This document shows positions 10,101-17,825 of a DNA stretch of 64,000 nucleotides, piece after piece; within the stretch, counting starts at the first letter, position 1, and each line of letters starts with the position of its first letter. The notes beneath the pieces were generated by a model. That model was not told the origin of the DNA and ran no database searches. It worked only from the letters and a program-made list of their open reading frames with translations. The position numbers were made by a program, and so were the translations under genes. Origin of the DNA: Geobacteraceae bacterium (GTDB taxonomy: Bacteria > Desulfobacterota > Desulfuromonadia > Geobacterales > Geobacteraceae); NCBI GenBank assembly GCA_024281055.1, contig JAMXLF010000087.1, positions 45,382 to 109,381 on the forward strand, in the 5' to 3' direction.

Positions 10101-10553
10101 GATCCGGCCGGAATTGCCTGCACGACGGGAACCTGTACGGCGCAGTTCACAAACAATTCGTCCGTCACCCTCATGGCCACGCCGGGTGCCACTTCCCTGT
10201 TCAGCGGCTGGAGCGGCGCATGTTCGAATGCGAGCGGCGATTGCGTGGTGACCATGAGCAGCGACAAGGCGGTAACTGCTACCTTCAATACCATGCCGCC
10301 GGTTCGCATCGCCGGCACGACGCCCGCTTACTACTCCTCTCTGGAGGCAGCATACACAGCGGCAGCGGAGGGAAACATCATCCAGGCCGAAGCGATCGCT
10401 TTCATCGAGAGCCTCACTCTCAATCGTGGTATCGATTTCACCCTGAAGGGGGGATTCGACAATTCTTTCAGCACCCAGTCGGGAAGCACCACCCTTCAGG
10501 GGCTGACCATCCAGAACGGTTCAGTAACAACCGACAGGGTGACGATCCACTGA
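7182..10553 (+). CDS. Secreted S8 (subtilisin-like) serine protease
   Basis: A 1123-residue exported subtilase. An upstream in-frame TTG at 7152 exists, but the ATG at 7182 follows the Shine-Dalgarno-like GAGGGGGGG and starts a clean signal peptide (MKRGYGSERFILSV..., cleavage near PAGA), so it is chosen. An I9-like propeptide occupies about 50-170. The catalytic triad is visible: D203 in AICDTGIDTSHP, H246 in ATHGTNCAGIAAG, S461 in GGTSAACPYAAGSAAL. Beyond about 540 lie a beta-sandwich domain, a second low-complexity beta region, a jelly-roll domain starting LLNQSFDGGVLPTGW, and a terminal module shared with the M4 protease. The upstream cGAMP-type riboswitch suggests that production is tied to cyclic dinucleotide signalling of surface behaviour. 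Confidence 0.93.
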   Translation: MKRGYGSERFILSVTALLLLLMTVALPAGAEQVDGVVVANLRANAKLHAPDDILADFTNGKTETAVIVLLQPTAAAQALADHSRMSAEVPADFKASGAPAYYNLRDESVKAQLRATVTDTVGRAIGRLAASGMMVHQRFSYQFGFAAKVTPEALQRIVNSPDVLAVEKDAVLEPHLAQGIPLMNATAVRSTYTGAGVSIAICDTGIDTSHPRLGGGGFPNAKVIGGYDTGDNDADPRPDSVNPATHGTNCAGIAAGDLGTSGDYIGGVAPGAKLYSIKISSGTNQTASSAAMIAGWEWAVTHQNDDPNNPIMIISTSFGGSPFTSACDSASTSMTTAAANAVAAGIAIFASSGNDGYCGSIAWPACISYVNSVGAVYDAGFGTYYPCINAASCAVSKTATAGCGTGYYATDNSAPDMVTSYSNSASFLTIFAPSNQAYTTTIVGMGDDATGNYDTTFGGTSAACPYAAGSAALLQQAARAKTGSYLTPAQVRSYLVSNGDNVTDSKVAVTKPRINLGKAVNALPSAPGFTIAASPTSVMIAPGGTATTTITTTASGGFNNALSLSATGLPTGVTAAFSPTSIVAPGSGSSAVTLTATAAAPAGSYTVTVTGTGGGVTHTTTFTLTVTNGSTGSGSITTTFAGTTTQSGNMFDVTAVSGALTITKFDLNLADAAGTVSIPVNVYYKSGTYVGSEATSSAWTLLNSYTVTSAGLGNATPMPVDSLTIPAGQVYGLYITRTDGNYLTYTSGANTYSDANSKVTLGAGLAYPFGTLYTPRTWNGTIYYTTGTAPTTLLNQSFDGGVLPTGWTVTDNAGTGVKWAFNDPGSEGNQTGGAGGFAIADSYHAGNVNMDTELRTPPLNLSGYTTVTLSFRTDFYHWSSEIADVDVSSNGSAGPWTNVWHKSGGNDTDRKLIDISALAAGKSNVMIRFHYYNANWDYFWQVDDVAVVASGGGTTKPTLTVTVAGSGSGNVNSDPAGIACTTGTCTAQFTNNSSVTLMATPGATSLFSGWSGACSNASGDCVVTMSSDKAVTATFNTMPPVRIAGTTPAYYSSLEAAYTAAAEGNIIQAEAIAFIESLTLNRGIDFTLKGGFDNSFSTQSGSTTLQGLTIQNGSVTTDRVTIH

Positions 10554-10575
10554 TCGGTCTGGCATCGCATAACGG

Positions 10576-10604
10576 AACGGGGTGAGGCTCTCACCCCGTT
10601 TTTT
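10576..10604 (+). terminator. Intrinsic terminator after S8 protease
   Basis: AACGGGGTGAG (10576-10586) pairs with CTCACCCCGTT (10590-10600), loop GCT, followed by Ts. Stem and flanking TGGCATCG word match the terminator behind the M4 protease. Confidence 0.9.
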
Positions 10605-10643
10605 GTGCGTTCAAGGAATAACTCCTCGACCGCGAACTTGCAT

Positions 10644-10672
10644 TTGACAATCCCCGGCATATTCTCTATAAA
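10644..10672 (+). promoter_or_regulatory. Sigma-70 promoter for the quinone oxidoreductase gene
   Basis: Consensus TTGACA (10644-10649), 17-base spacer, TATAAA (10667-10672), 78 bases before the chosen start codon. Confidence 0.8.
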
Positions 10673-10749
10673 TCAGGAACCCGGCAGATCGAGGAAAACG
10701 GTGCATTCCTGTACTGATGCGATATCATTTCACGTGGGAGGAAACGACT

Positions 10750-11742
10750 ATGAAAGCGGTGCTGCTCGAAGGGTTCGGCGGGCTGGAAGTACTCAAGGTG
10801 GGGGAGGCGGCGAAGCCGGCCCCGCTGGAAGGACAGGTACTGGTGCGGGTGGTGGCAACTTCCATCAACCGTCCCGATCTGGTCCAGCGGGAGGGGAAAT
10901 ACCCGCCGCCGCCGGGCGACTCGGAGATCCTCGGCCTGGAGGTGGCGGGGTATGTCGAAGAGGTGGGCCCCGGGGTGACCGGCTGGCAGAAGGGTGAGCG
11001 GGTCATGTCGCTGGCTGGCGGGGGTGGCTACGCCGAGTACGCGGTGGCCTACGCCAGCCACCTCATGCGCATCCCGGACTCCATGAGCTTCTTTGAGGCG
11101 GCCTGTGTCTGCGAGTCGTACATCACCGCCTTTCTCAACGTCTTCATGATCGGCGGGCTCAGGGACAACAACACCGTCATCCTCCACGGCGGCGGCGGCG
11201 GGGTGAACACCGCCGGCATCCAGCTCGCGAAGGCCCTCACGCCCAACACGAAAATCGTCGTTACTGCCAGTCCCGCCAAGATGGCGCGGGTGAAGGAGCT
11301 GGGCGCCGACCTCGTGATCGACTTCACCACGACACCTGACTTCTCTGACGCGGTCAAGGAGTTCACCAACAAGAAGGGGGTGGACGTGATCCTCGACCAC
11401 GTGGGGGCCAAGTACCTGGCGCCGAACATGAACTCGCTGGGCTACGCCGGCCGGCTCGTGATCATCGGCGTGATCAGCGGCATCAAGGCGGAATTGAACC
11501 TGGCGCTGATGATGGTCAAGCGCCAGCAGATCATCGGCTCAGTGCTCCGCTCCCGGCCGGTGAAGGACAAGGGGGAGATCGTCGCCGAGTTCACGCGCAC
11601 GGCGCTTCCCAAATTCGCCGACCGGAACGTCGTGCCGATCATCGAGAAGATCTTCCCCATCGACCAGGTGGTGGAGGCCCACCGGATGATGGAGGAGGAC
11701 AAGCACTTCGGCAAGATCGTGCTGCAGATCGGCAACGAGTGA
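10750..11742 (+). CDS. Zinc-type MDR superfamily NAD(P)H:quinone oxidoreductase
   Basis: A 330-residue medium-chain dehydrogenase/reductase. The ATG at 10750 has GGGAGGAAA seven or so bases upstream; an in-frame ATG at 10717 would add eleven residues without a comparable ribosome site. The N-terminal GroES-like fold begins MKAVLLEGFGGLEVLKVGE and has NRPDLVQREGKYPPPPG, the signature of the quinone oxidoreductase/TP53I3 branch. The nucleotide-binding loop is HGGGGGVNTAGIQLAKAL around residue 145. Catalytic zinc ligands of alcohol dehydrogenases are not evident, consistent with a zinc-free quinone reductase using NADPH. It is transcribed alone from a good promoter and converges on the aminotransferase gene. 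Confidence 0.88.
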   Translation: MKAVLLEGFGGLEVLKVGEAAKPAPLEGQVLVRVVATSINRPDLVQREGKYPPPPGDSEILGLEVAGYVEEVGPGVTGWQKGERVMSLAGGGGYAEYAVAYASHLMRIPDSMSFFEAACVCESYITAFLNVFMIGGLRDNNTVILHGGGGGVNTAGIQLAKALTPNTKIVVTASPAKMARVKELGADLVIDFTTTPDFSDAVKEFTNKKGVDVILDHVGAKYLAPNMNSLGYAGRLVIIGVISGIKAELNLALMMVKRQQIIGSVLRSRPVKDKGEIVAEFTRTALPKFADRNVVPIIEKIFPIDQVVEAHRMMEEDKHFGKIVLQIGNE

Positions 11743-11812
11743 TACATAGACAAGAACCTTTTTTAGCCACAGATAAAGGCGGATAAAATCGGATTCTGGT
11801 TATCTGCTTTTT

Positions 11813-11843
11813 GAGAAAGGCCCGCACGCAGCGGGCCTTTCTC
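11813..11843. terminator. Bidirectional terminator between convergent genes
   Basis: GAGAAAGGCCCGC (11813-11825) is the exact reverse complement of GCGGGCCTTTCTC (11831-11843), loop ACGCA. It lies between the plus-strand oxidoreductase and the minus-strand aminotransferase, with T/A runs on the flanks. The preceding 11764-11812 is an AGATAA/TTATCT-rich imperfect palindrome. Confidence 0.85.
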
Positions 11844-11854
11844 GTTTGGCAGCG

Positions 11855-13024
11855 TTACGCCGCGAACGCCCGGAACCGCTCCGCGGCCTCGGGGAACGTC
11901 TCCTCCCTGATATTGCCGAAGGCGAGCCGCAGGTAGTCGGTGAGCCCCGGGCCGAACACCTCGCCGGGGAGGGTGAGGATCCCGGCCTCTTCCACCAGTC
12001 GCCGCGCCGCATATCGGCCGCTCTTTCCCGGCCAGGGATGGCGCACCCAGGCGAAGAAGGTGCCGCTCGCCGCGAGGGTGAAAGGGTTGCCCGGTCGGGT
12101 GAATTCGGCGACGAAGCGGTCGTGGCGACGCTCCATTATGCGTCGGTTCTCCGCCACCCAGCGGTCGAGGTTGTCTGCGCCGAACTTGACGGCGTGCTGG
12201 GTGATCCGCGGCTGGCAGACCGCCATGGTGTCCTGGGCCTTGAGGGCGTGGTGGATGAACTCCTCCGAGGCGGCGAGGCAGCCGGCCCGGTAGCCGGTCA
12301 GGGCGTAGGTCTTGCCGAAGGACATGATGTGGACGAAGTGGTCCACCCAGTTGGGGGCGGTGAACAGGTCGTGGGGACGGATTCCGCCGGCGATGAAGTC
12401 GCTGTATGTCTCGTCGAGCACCAGGGCGATACGGTGCCGCTCGGCAAGGTGGTAGAGCTTGTGGATGGTGGCGGGCGGGGTGACGACACCGGTGGGGTTG
12501 GACGGGGTGACGAGGAGGATGGCCCGGGTGCGCGGGGAGATGAGGGCCGAGATCCCCTCCACGGACGGTACCCCGCCGGTCGTCTCGATGAACGGGGCAT
12601 AGACGCAGCGGATGCCGAGGATGTCGAGGGCCATGGGGTGATCGAAGTAGCAGGGGAGCTGGACGATCACCTCGTCCCCCGCGCGGCAGAGAGTGACCAT
12701 GGCGAGCCAGAACGCCTGGCTGGCGCCGATGGTGAGGCAGAGCCGGGCGGGGGAGATGTTGGCGCCGTAGGTTCGCCCGTAACGGGCGCAGACCGCCTCG
12801 CGCACCTCGGGGAGCCCCTCGTCGGGGGAGTACTTTGCCAGAAGCGGGTCGTCGAGGAGCCCCTTCAGATGGTCGGTCAGCTCCCGGGCCGGCGGGTAGT
12901 CGGGAACCGCCTGGCAGAGGTCGATAAGGGGGCGCCCCGGGGGGGCGCCGGCCACCCACCCCTTCACTTCGGAGATGGGGGGAAAGTGGACCCCGCGGAT
13001 ATGTGGGGAGACGGGAAATTTCAT
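11855..13024 (-). CDS. Class I/II PLP-dependent aminotransferase
   Basis: A 389-residue fold-type I aminotransferase. Visible features are PDYPPARELTDHL near the N-terminus, the PLP-phosphate/ring segment GASQAFWLAMVTL, the NPTG motif in TPSNPTGVVTPP, the Asp/Tyr pair in VLDETYSDF, and the Schiff-base lysine in SFGKTYALTGYRAGC. The final Arg that binds the substrate carboxylate is in YLRLAFGN. The family moves amino groups between amino acids and 2-oxoacids; this branch resembles aspartate/aromatic-type enzymes without a precise substrate. It is followed at 11843 by a terminator and preceded by a small Cys-rich gene only 13 bases away, so the two are likely co-transcribed. Confidence 0.9.
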   Translation of the reverse strand: MKFPVSPHIRGVHFPPISEVKGWVAGAPPGRPLIDLCQAVPDYPPARELTDHLKGLLDDPLLAKYSPDEGLPEVREAVCARYGRTYGANISPARLCLTIGASQAFWLAMVTLCRAGDEVIVQLPCYFDHPMALDILGIRCVYAPFIETTGGVPSVEGISALISPRTRAILLVTPSNPTGVVTPPATIHKLYHLAERHRIALVLDETYSDFIAGGIRPHDLFTAPNWVDHFVHIMSFGKTYALTGYRAGCLAASEEFIHHALKAQDTMAVCQPRITQHAVKFGADNLDRWVAENRRIMERRHDRFVAEFTRPGNPFTLAASGTFFAWVRHPWPGKSGRYAARRLVEEAGILTLPGEVFGPGLTDYLRLAFGNIREETFPEAAERFRAFAA

Positions 13025-13037
13025 GGGAATCGCGGCG

Positions 13038-13238
13038 TCAGTCCCTGGTCCCGCAATCCTTCACGAAATTGTCCCGCGAGCGGTCGTAGCTTTTCTCCCC
13101 GGCGGGGGTGAAGAAACAGCCGGGGATCTCCCCCCGGTCGCGGTGGAACATGACGCACTTGCAGCAGTTACCCCGCTTGTCGCAGGCGGTGTAGGTGCAG
13201 GTGCAGTGGGCGGTGCTGCGGGTCGAAACGCATTCCAT
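13038..13238 (-). CDS. Small Cys-rich protein, DUF6485-like
   Basis: A 66-residue protein beginning MECVSTRSTAHCTCTYTAC and continuing DKRGNCCKCVMFHRDRGEIP, with eight cysteines in its first half, arranged C-x-C and CC-x-C, which suggests a metal or iron-sulfur site. The open frame could start at 13286, but the ATG at 13238 has AAGGAG ten bases upstream and begins where the Cys-rich region does. The pattern and the C-terminal GCFFTPAGEKSYDRS match what I recall of the DUF6485 family, common in anaerobic Deltaproteobacteria; function unknown. It precedes the aminotransferase by 13 bases in the same direction. Confidence 0.75.
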   Translation of the reverse strand: MECVSTRSTAHCTCTYTACDKRGNCCKCVMFHRDRGEIPGCFFTPAGEKSYDRSRDNFVKDCGTRD

Positions 13239-13328
13239 GCCGGGCTGGCTCCTTTCAGGGTAATGGATCGTCGCCGATAGTACCACAGCAGGATGCGGGA
13301 TGCAGCGGAAATTTTCGTCCCGGAAAGG

Positions 13329-14087
13329 TCATGCCGGCAAGAGGAGCGACGGCGGAGGGGGTGTGGCTTCGGGCGCCACCAGGACCACGGAGACGTTGTC
13401 GTACCCGCCGCGGGCGTTCGCCTCATCCACCAGGGTTGTGGCGGCAGCCTCCAGGTCATCACGCCCGCGAGCCACGACCCCTTCCATGTCCCGGTCCGCC
13501 AGCATGCCGGTGAGCCCGTCGGAACAGAGGAGGAGGATGTCGTCCGGCGACAGTTCCAGGGTCCGGATCTCGGGTATGAGCTCGTCGGATGCTCCCACCG
13601 CCTGGGTGAGGATGTTCCGGTAGCCGGGAGGGACTTCTGCCGGGTCAAGGTGCTCGCGGGCCACGAGGTAGGCGGCCATGTTGTCGTCCTCGGTAACCTG
13701 GGAGAGTGCTCCCTCCCTGAAGAGGTAGATGCGGCTGTCACCCACGTGGCAGAGATGGGCCTCCCGCTCCCTGACGACCAGGATCTCCAGAGTGGTCCCC
13801 ATCCCTTCGAGCCCGGGATTGCCCATCCCCTGCTTTGACACTGCTGAATGGGCTTTTGCCAAGACCTCGGCCAGAAGACGCGGTACCTCTGTGCCGGGGG
13901 TCGTGCCGAGCCGCTCCATGAGGAAGTCGTGGACTGTCCGGACCGCCAGCGCGCTTGCCACCTCTCCGCCCCGCTGTCCCCCCATCCCGTCCGCGAGGAG
14001 AAATATTCCCCGGTCGACATCGGCGAGCACGGCATCCTCGTTGTTCTCCCGCACTTTCCCCTGATCGCTCTTCCAGGCCGCTTTCAT
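13329..14087 (-). CDS. PP2C-family serine/threonine protein phosphatase
   Basis: A 252-residue bacterial PP2C (PrpC/Stp type) with the metal-binding motifs in order: MKAAWKSDQGKVRENNEDAV (motif 1, Asp/Glu), LLADGMGGQRGGEVAS (motif 2, the DGMGG metal-binding loop), CHVGDSRIYLFR (motif for the core strand), LLLCSDGLTGML (DG) and GGYDNVSVVLV (DN). All metal-ligand aspartates are present, so it should be an active Mn/Mg-dependent phosphatase that reverses Hanks-type kinase phosphorylation in the cytoplasm. No kinase gene is next to it here. It is a free-standing gene with an unusual hairpin 40 bases upstream. Confidence 0.92.
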   Translation of the reverse strand: MKAAWKSDQGKVRENNEDAVLADVDRGIFLLADGMGGQRGGEVASALAVRTVHDFLMERLGTTPGTEVPRLLAEVLAKAHSAVSKQGMGNPGLEGMGTTLEILVVREREAHLCHVGDSRIYLFREGALSQVTEDDNMAAYLVAREHLDPAEVPPGYRNILTQAVGASDELIPEIRTLELSPDDILLLCSDGLTGMLADRDMEGVVARGRDDLEAAATTLVDEANARGGYDNVSVVLVAPEATPPPPSLLLPA

Positions 14088-14127
14088 GGATTTCTCCTGT
14101 CAATAACGCCGAAGTCGAAGAAACGTC

Positions 14128-14163
14128 GCAGACCGCCGAGGTTTCCGAAACCTCGGAAGTCTG
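14128..14163. repeat. Strong GC hairpin upstream of the PP2C gene
   Basis: GCAGAC-CG-CCGAGGTTT pairs with AAACCTCGG-AA-GTCTGC around a CCG loop. There is no T-tract on either side, so it is more likely a REP-like element or leader hairpin than a terminator. Confidence 0.6.
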
Positions 14164-14252
14164 CTGGAAGCGACATTGCCGGTAGCTCCAATTAAAGCGC
14201 CAAAGGAGGGGATGTCAAGGTGGGGTAAGGAAGGTGCGGCAAAGGGATATGC

Positions 14253-15017
14253 TTACTTGAGCCAGTCCGCGAGGTTTCCGGCGAGCTGCCGGTTGTCGGC
14301 GTCGAGGAAATGGTTCTGGAACACGGCATCGTCGCCGAACACGACGAACCTGCCGCGGCCGTAATGACCGGCTACTGCCACTCCATACTGCCAGCCGGCA
14401 TCGACGATGGGAATCTGCCGGTTGCCGCCAAGATCGATCCATGCTCCCGGGCTCGTAAACGCGACGACGGTTGCATTGTTCCCCGTGTTCGTTACCGCCC
14501 AGACTCCGTACATGCTGAACCGCTCAAGGCCGGCGCAGAGACGGTGGGGGGCAAACCGCGTCACCCGGAAGTTGAGCGGCTTTCCGTCGATTGCCTCAGC
14601 CGGGTCGTGAATGACGCCGGGGGAAACACCGACGCGGAGTTCCGTGAGCAGCCCTGTCAAAGGCTGGCTGAAATGAAGCATGGCGGCGAGTCTTCCCCCC
14701 CTATCGATGAACTCGCAGATGGCGGTGACCTCGTCGGCGGAATAGGGGCGAAATGGGCCGGAGAGGATGAGGACGTCGACGTTTGCCAGGGATGCTTCTG
14801 TGAGTGGCTCGGACCGGCCGGTGACGCGGAAACCCCGGTCGCGGAATATTTCCGCAAGCCCGGCAAGTTGCAGTTCCCCTTTGCTTTCAATCAGGAACTT
14901 CTGGCCGTGCCCCTGATCGAACAGCACGACCGGACCCCCCTCCCCCCGTGCCATCCCTGTGAAGACGAAAAGCATCGCAAGTACCACTACCGGGATGACG
15001 GACGCCACTCTTCTCAT
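14253..15017 (-). CDS. Exported DUF4350-like protein (glutamine amidotransferase-like fold)
   Basis: A 254-residue protein. The ATG at 15017 follows GGAGGTAAGCGGC and starts the signal peptide MRRVASVIPVVVLAMLFVFT ending near GMARG; the longer open frame back to 15164 lacks this support. The mature part begins VVLFDQGHGQKFLIESKG and contains LILSGPFRPYSADEVTAICE and FIDRGGRLAAMLHFSQPLT, the pattern of DUF4350 and related ThuA/GATase1-like folds that carry no obvious catalytic triad. C-terminal YGRGRFVVFGDDAVFQNHFL is also typical. Probably periplasmic; role unknown. It is transcribed away from the polyprenyl synthase gene. Confidence 0.75.
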   Translation of the reverse strand: MRRVASVIPVVVLAMLFVFTGMARGEGGPVVLFDQGHGQKFLIESKGELQLAGLAEIFRDRGFRVTGRSEPLTEASLANVDVLILSGPFRPYSADEVTAICEFIDRGGRLAAMLHFSQPLTGLLTELRVGVSPGVIHDPAEAIDGKPLNFRVTRFAPHRLCAGLERFSMYGVWAVTNTGNNATVVAFTSPGAWIDLGGNRQIPIVDAGWQYGVAVAGHYGRGRFVVFGDDAVFQNHFLDADNRQLAGNLADWLK

Positions 15018-15209
15018 GCCGCTTACCTCCATTATTGAAAAACCAGATATAAGATTAAAAAGGTCTTTTTTGTTACTTATATCAGCGTAATGGTGCTGAT
15101 GCAACACTTTTTTTGCGGTGCAACGAAAGTGTATTCCCGTCATGACAGCTGTCGGAGCGGCCAATTCGCCGAATGGCGGGACAGTGTGGCTGTCGTGGCC
15201 AGAAAAGCT

Positions 15210-15237
15210 TTGACAAAGCGGGCGTCCTTCCTATAGT
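15210..15237 (+). promoter_or_regulatory. Sigma-70 promoter for the polyprenyl diphosphate synthase
   Basis: TTGACA (15210-15215), 16-base spacer, TATAGT (15232-15237), ending 28 bases before the ATG, which leaves a very short leader. Confidence 0.75.
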
Positions 15238-15265
15238 ATGCCGTTTTATTATCAAGGGGTTGGCA

Positions 15266-16234
15266 ATGGAATCCGCACTTGCCCTCATCGGGGAAGACCT
15301 GAAAAACGTCGAGCTGCAGTTCAAGCAGGACCTCCAGTCCGATGTCCCGCTGATTCGCAAGGTGGGCGAATATGTCCTCTCAAGCGGCGGGAAACGGATC
15401 CGGCCGGCACTCCTGCTCCTTGCGGCACGACTTTGCGGCTATGAGGGAAGCCGGCATGTGCCCCTGGCCAGTGTCATCGAGTTCATTCACACTGCAACTC
15501 TTCTTCACGACGATGTGGTGGACAACGCCAATCTGCGCCGCGGCATCGCCTCCGCCAACACCCTTTGGGGAAACGAAGCCTCCGTCCTCGTGGGCGATTT
15601 CCTCTTCTCCAAATCCTTCTCCCTCATGGTGGCCGACGGCGACCTGCGTGTCCTCGGGGTCCTCTCCAACGCCACCACCGTCATCGCCGAGGGAGAGGTT
15701 CTCCAACTCGTCTGCACCAGCGACCTGGACATTACCGAAGAGCGTTACGTGGAGGTGGTCAAGAGCAAGACCGCCATTCTTCTCTCCGCCGCTTGCCAGG
15801 CCGGGGCCATTCTTGGCAAGGCCTCGCCGGAGCGGGAGGCAGCGCTCCGGGATTACGGCATGATGCTCGGTATCGCCTTCCAGATCGTTGACGATACCCT
15901 CGATTACGTGGCGAGTGAGGAGCAGTTCGGCAAGAGCATCGGCCATGACCTGGAGGAGGGGAAAATCACCCTTCCCCTCATCCATACGCTGAAACGGTGT
16001 TCAGCCGCCGAGAGAGCGCAGATTGCCGAGATTGTCGACAAGGATATCCTCGACAAGTGCGACTTCCAGACGGTGTTCGACCTTGTCCGTGCTTATGACG
16101 GCATTGCCTACGCGACGGCCACGGCCGCCAGGTACATCGCCGGTGCCAAGGATCACCTGGCCGTGTTCGAGAAATCGCTGGGGAAGACAGCCCTCGCAAA
16201 CCTCGCCGATTACGTGCTGACCCGCGTTAAATAG
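15266..16234 (+). CDS. ispB: Trans-polyprenyl (octaprenyl-type) diphosphate synthase
   Basis: A 322-residue all-helical prenyltransferase that condenses isopentenyl diphosphate units onto an allylic primer, making the side chain of respiratory quinones (menaquinone in this lineage). Both aspartate-rich motifs are present: the first is LLHDDVVDNANLRRG and the second FQIVDDTLDYVASEEQFGKS; GGKRIRPALLLLAARL is the IPP-binding GKR motif. The ATG at 15266 is chosen over an upstream frame start at 15173 because AAGGGG lies eight bases ahead, the promoter overlaps the longer version, and homologues begin at this point. Product chain length cannot be read from sequence alone. Confidence 0.88.
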   Translation: MESALALIGEDLKNVELQFKQDLQSDVPLIRKVGEYVLSSGGKRIRPALLLLAARLCGYEGSRHVPLASVIEFIHTATLLHDDVVDNANLRRGIASANTLWGNEASVLVGDFLFSKSFSLMVADGDLRVLGVLSNATTVIAEGEVLQLVCTSDLDITEERYVEVVKSKTAILLSAACQAGAILGKASPEREAALRDYGMMLGIAFQIVDDTLDYVASEEQFGKSIGHDLEEGKITLPLIHTLKRCSAAERAQIAEIVDKDILDKCDFQTVFDLVRAYDGIAYATATAARYIAGAKDHLAVFEKSLGKTALANLADYVLTRVK

Positions 16235-16310
16235 CAGCCCCCTTCCGCTAAATGGCATTTCTTTAACCTTGTCCCTCGCCGTCTCTCCGCTGTCTGCGGC
16301 CATTCTCGTC

Positions 16311-16327
16311 TTGGCGCGTAACTTGCT
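16311..16327 (+). promoter_or_regulatory. Sigma-54 (-24/-12) promoter
   Basis: TTGGCGCGTAACTTGCT matches the sigma-54 consensus TGGCACG-N4-TTGCW, with GG at 16313-16314 and GC at 16325-16326, exactly ten bases between them. It lies 49 bases before the small gene that leads the histidine kinase/NtrC-type regulator run. Confidence 0.8.
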
Positions 16328-16375
16328 AGTGATTTTGCGATGCTGTTATTCAATGCAATGTCCGGGTAGTGCGCC

Positions 16376-16633
16376 ATGAACGACGACAGACTGGTTCACA
16401 AGACAGATATCGAACTTCACGGAGACCGTTACCAGATCATGGTTTACTGCCGTGAAGACGGCCGGCACTTTGCCAAGACCCTTTTTGCCGATGACGACGT
16501 CATCATCAATGATGGCTCGACCCTGGAAGATGCTCTGGCCAAGCACGAAAAGCTCCTCCCGCTTGCCATAAGCTCGCGCAAGCTTCTCCAGGAGTTCAGG
16601 GGAAGGATCGGGAAAAGACTGGTCCGCCCGTAA
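16376..16633 (+). CDS. Small conserved-looking hypothetical protein in the sigma-54 operon
   Basis: An 85-residue soluble protein starting MNDDRLVHKTDIELHGDRYQ. It reads as an alternating beta segment (residues 8-40), an acidic DDDVIINDG turn and a C-terminal basic helix (SSRKLLQEFRGRIGKRLVRP). I do not recognise a family. It is the first gene after the sigma-54 promoter and is followed by the sensor kinase after 85 bases, so it may be expressed with the two-component pair. No ribosome site stands out in front of the ATG. Confidence 0.6.
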   Translation: MNDDRLVHKTDIELHGDRYQIMVYCREDGRHFAKTLFADDDVIINDGSTLEDALAKHEKLLPLAISSRKLLQEFRGRIGKRLVRP

Positions 16634-16718
16634 CCCGGTAAGTGTTGCTGCGCCCTCTCCCCGCGACTCCTCCAAAATATCCTTGCATTCCTCCCCTTCC
16701 TGGACTACAAGTGTCACC

Positions 16719-17822
16719 ATGAAGCGATCAAACCTCCTGCGCATCCTGTTGCTCGCACTTTTCATCATCGGCATCAGCCTTTCCCATTACCTGACCCCGC
16801 TGCGTCTGCCGATGCTCCACGATATTCTCCAGCGGCTCTATTACCTGCCGATCATCCTGGCCGCGTTCTGGTTCGGGGTGCGGGGCGGCCTCGTTTCATC
16901 CATCGTGGTGAGCATCCTCTATGCGCCCCACATCATTTTTCAATGGGGGATGCACCCATCCCTGGAGCTGGAGAAGTATCTCGAGATCGTAATGTACAAC
17001 GTTGTCGGCGGGGTGACCGGTTTTCTCTCCGAGCGGGAGGAGGCGCGCCGGGAAGAGGTTCAGCGGAGCGCGAAAGGGCTCGAGGAGTCCTTCCGGAAGC
17101 TGCAGAGCCAGGCAGACCTCATCATCCGGATCGAGGAACAGCTGCGTCGCGCGGAAAGGCTCTCTGCCCTCGGCGAGCTCTCCGCCGTGCTGGCCCATGA
17201 AATACGCAACCCCCTCGGATCCATCCGGGGGACTGCCGAGATCCTGAAGGACGACTTCCGCCCGGGTGACCGGAAGTACGAGTTCCTGGAGATCCTCCTC
17301 AAGGAGACCGACCGCTTGAACCGGGTTGTGGAGGATTTTCTCGGCCTGGCCCGGCCGATAGAGGTGGAGCGTGAGAGCTGCGATCTCATGGCCGAGCTCC
17401 GGGAAGTCGTCTCCCTGGCCGAAGGCGAGGCAGCGTCCCGCGGGGTCCGCCTGAACCTGGTGCCGACGCAGCTTCCTCTCGTGCGTGGAGATCGGGAGAA
17501 GCTCCGGCAGGTGTTTCTGAATCTTGTCCTGAACGGGATCCAGGCGACCGGACGCGGCGGGAGCCTGACGATCACCGCAGCTGCCGTCCCGCCCGGGAAC
17601 GGCGCATCCGCGGCTGTCGAGCTTTCCTTCACCGACACCGGGGCGGGAATGACGCCGGAAGTGCTGGGGCGGATTTTCGAGCCGTTCTACACCACCAAGC
17701 CCGGGGGAACCGGTCTCGGCCTGGCCATCACCCAGAAGATCGTCGAGAGTCATGGCGGCGGCATCGAGGTGGCGAGCGAGGCGGGGAAGGGAACGACGTT
17801 CCGGGTGAGACTGCCGGTTTGA
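16719..17822 (+). CDS. Membrane sensor histidine kinase (NtrB/AtoS-like)
   Basis: A 367-residue sensor. Residues 1-110 hold about four membrane segments (LLLALFIIGISL, YLPIILAAFWFGV, LVSSIVVSILYAPHIIF, VMYNVVGGVTGFL) in a KdpD/DUF4118-like arrangement with little periplasmic loop, so the signal is probably sensed in the membrane. A coiled coil links to the HisKA domain with H160 in SAVLAHEIRNPLGSIRGTAE. The ATPase domain has NLVLNGIQAT (N box), DTGAGM (G1), FEPFYTTKPGGTGLGLAI (F/G2). All catalytic boxes are intact. Start ATG at 16719; the open frame reaches back to 16683 without a better site. The partner is the NtrC-type regulator 94 bases downstream. Confidence 0.9.
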   Translation: MKRSNLLRILLLALFIIGISLSHYLTPLRLPMLHDILQRLYYLPIILAAFWFGVRGGLVSSIVVSILYAPHIIFQWGMHPSLELEKYLEIVMYNVVGGVTGFLSEREEARREEVQRSAKGLEESFRKLQSQADLIIRIEEQLRRAERLSALGELSAVLAHEIRNPLGSIRGTAEILKDDFRPGDRKYEFLEILLKETDRLNRVVEDFLGLARPIEVERESCDLMAELREVVSLAEGEAASRGVRLNLVPTQLPLVRGDREKLRQVFLNLVLNGIQATGRGGSLTITAAAVPPGNGASAAVELSFTDTGAGMTPEVLGRIFEPFYTTKPGGTGLGLAITQKIVESHGGGIEVASEAGKGTTFRVRLPV

Positions 17823-17825
17823 AGC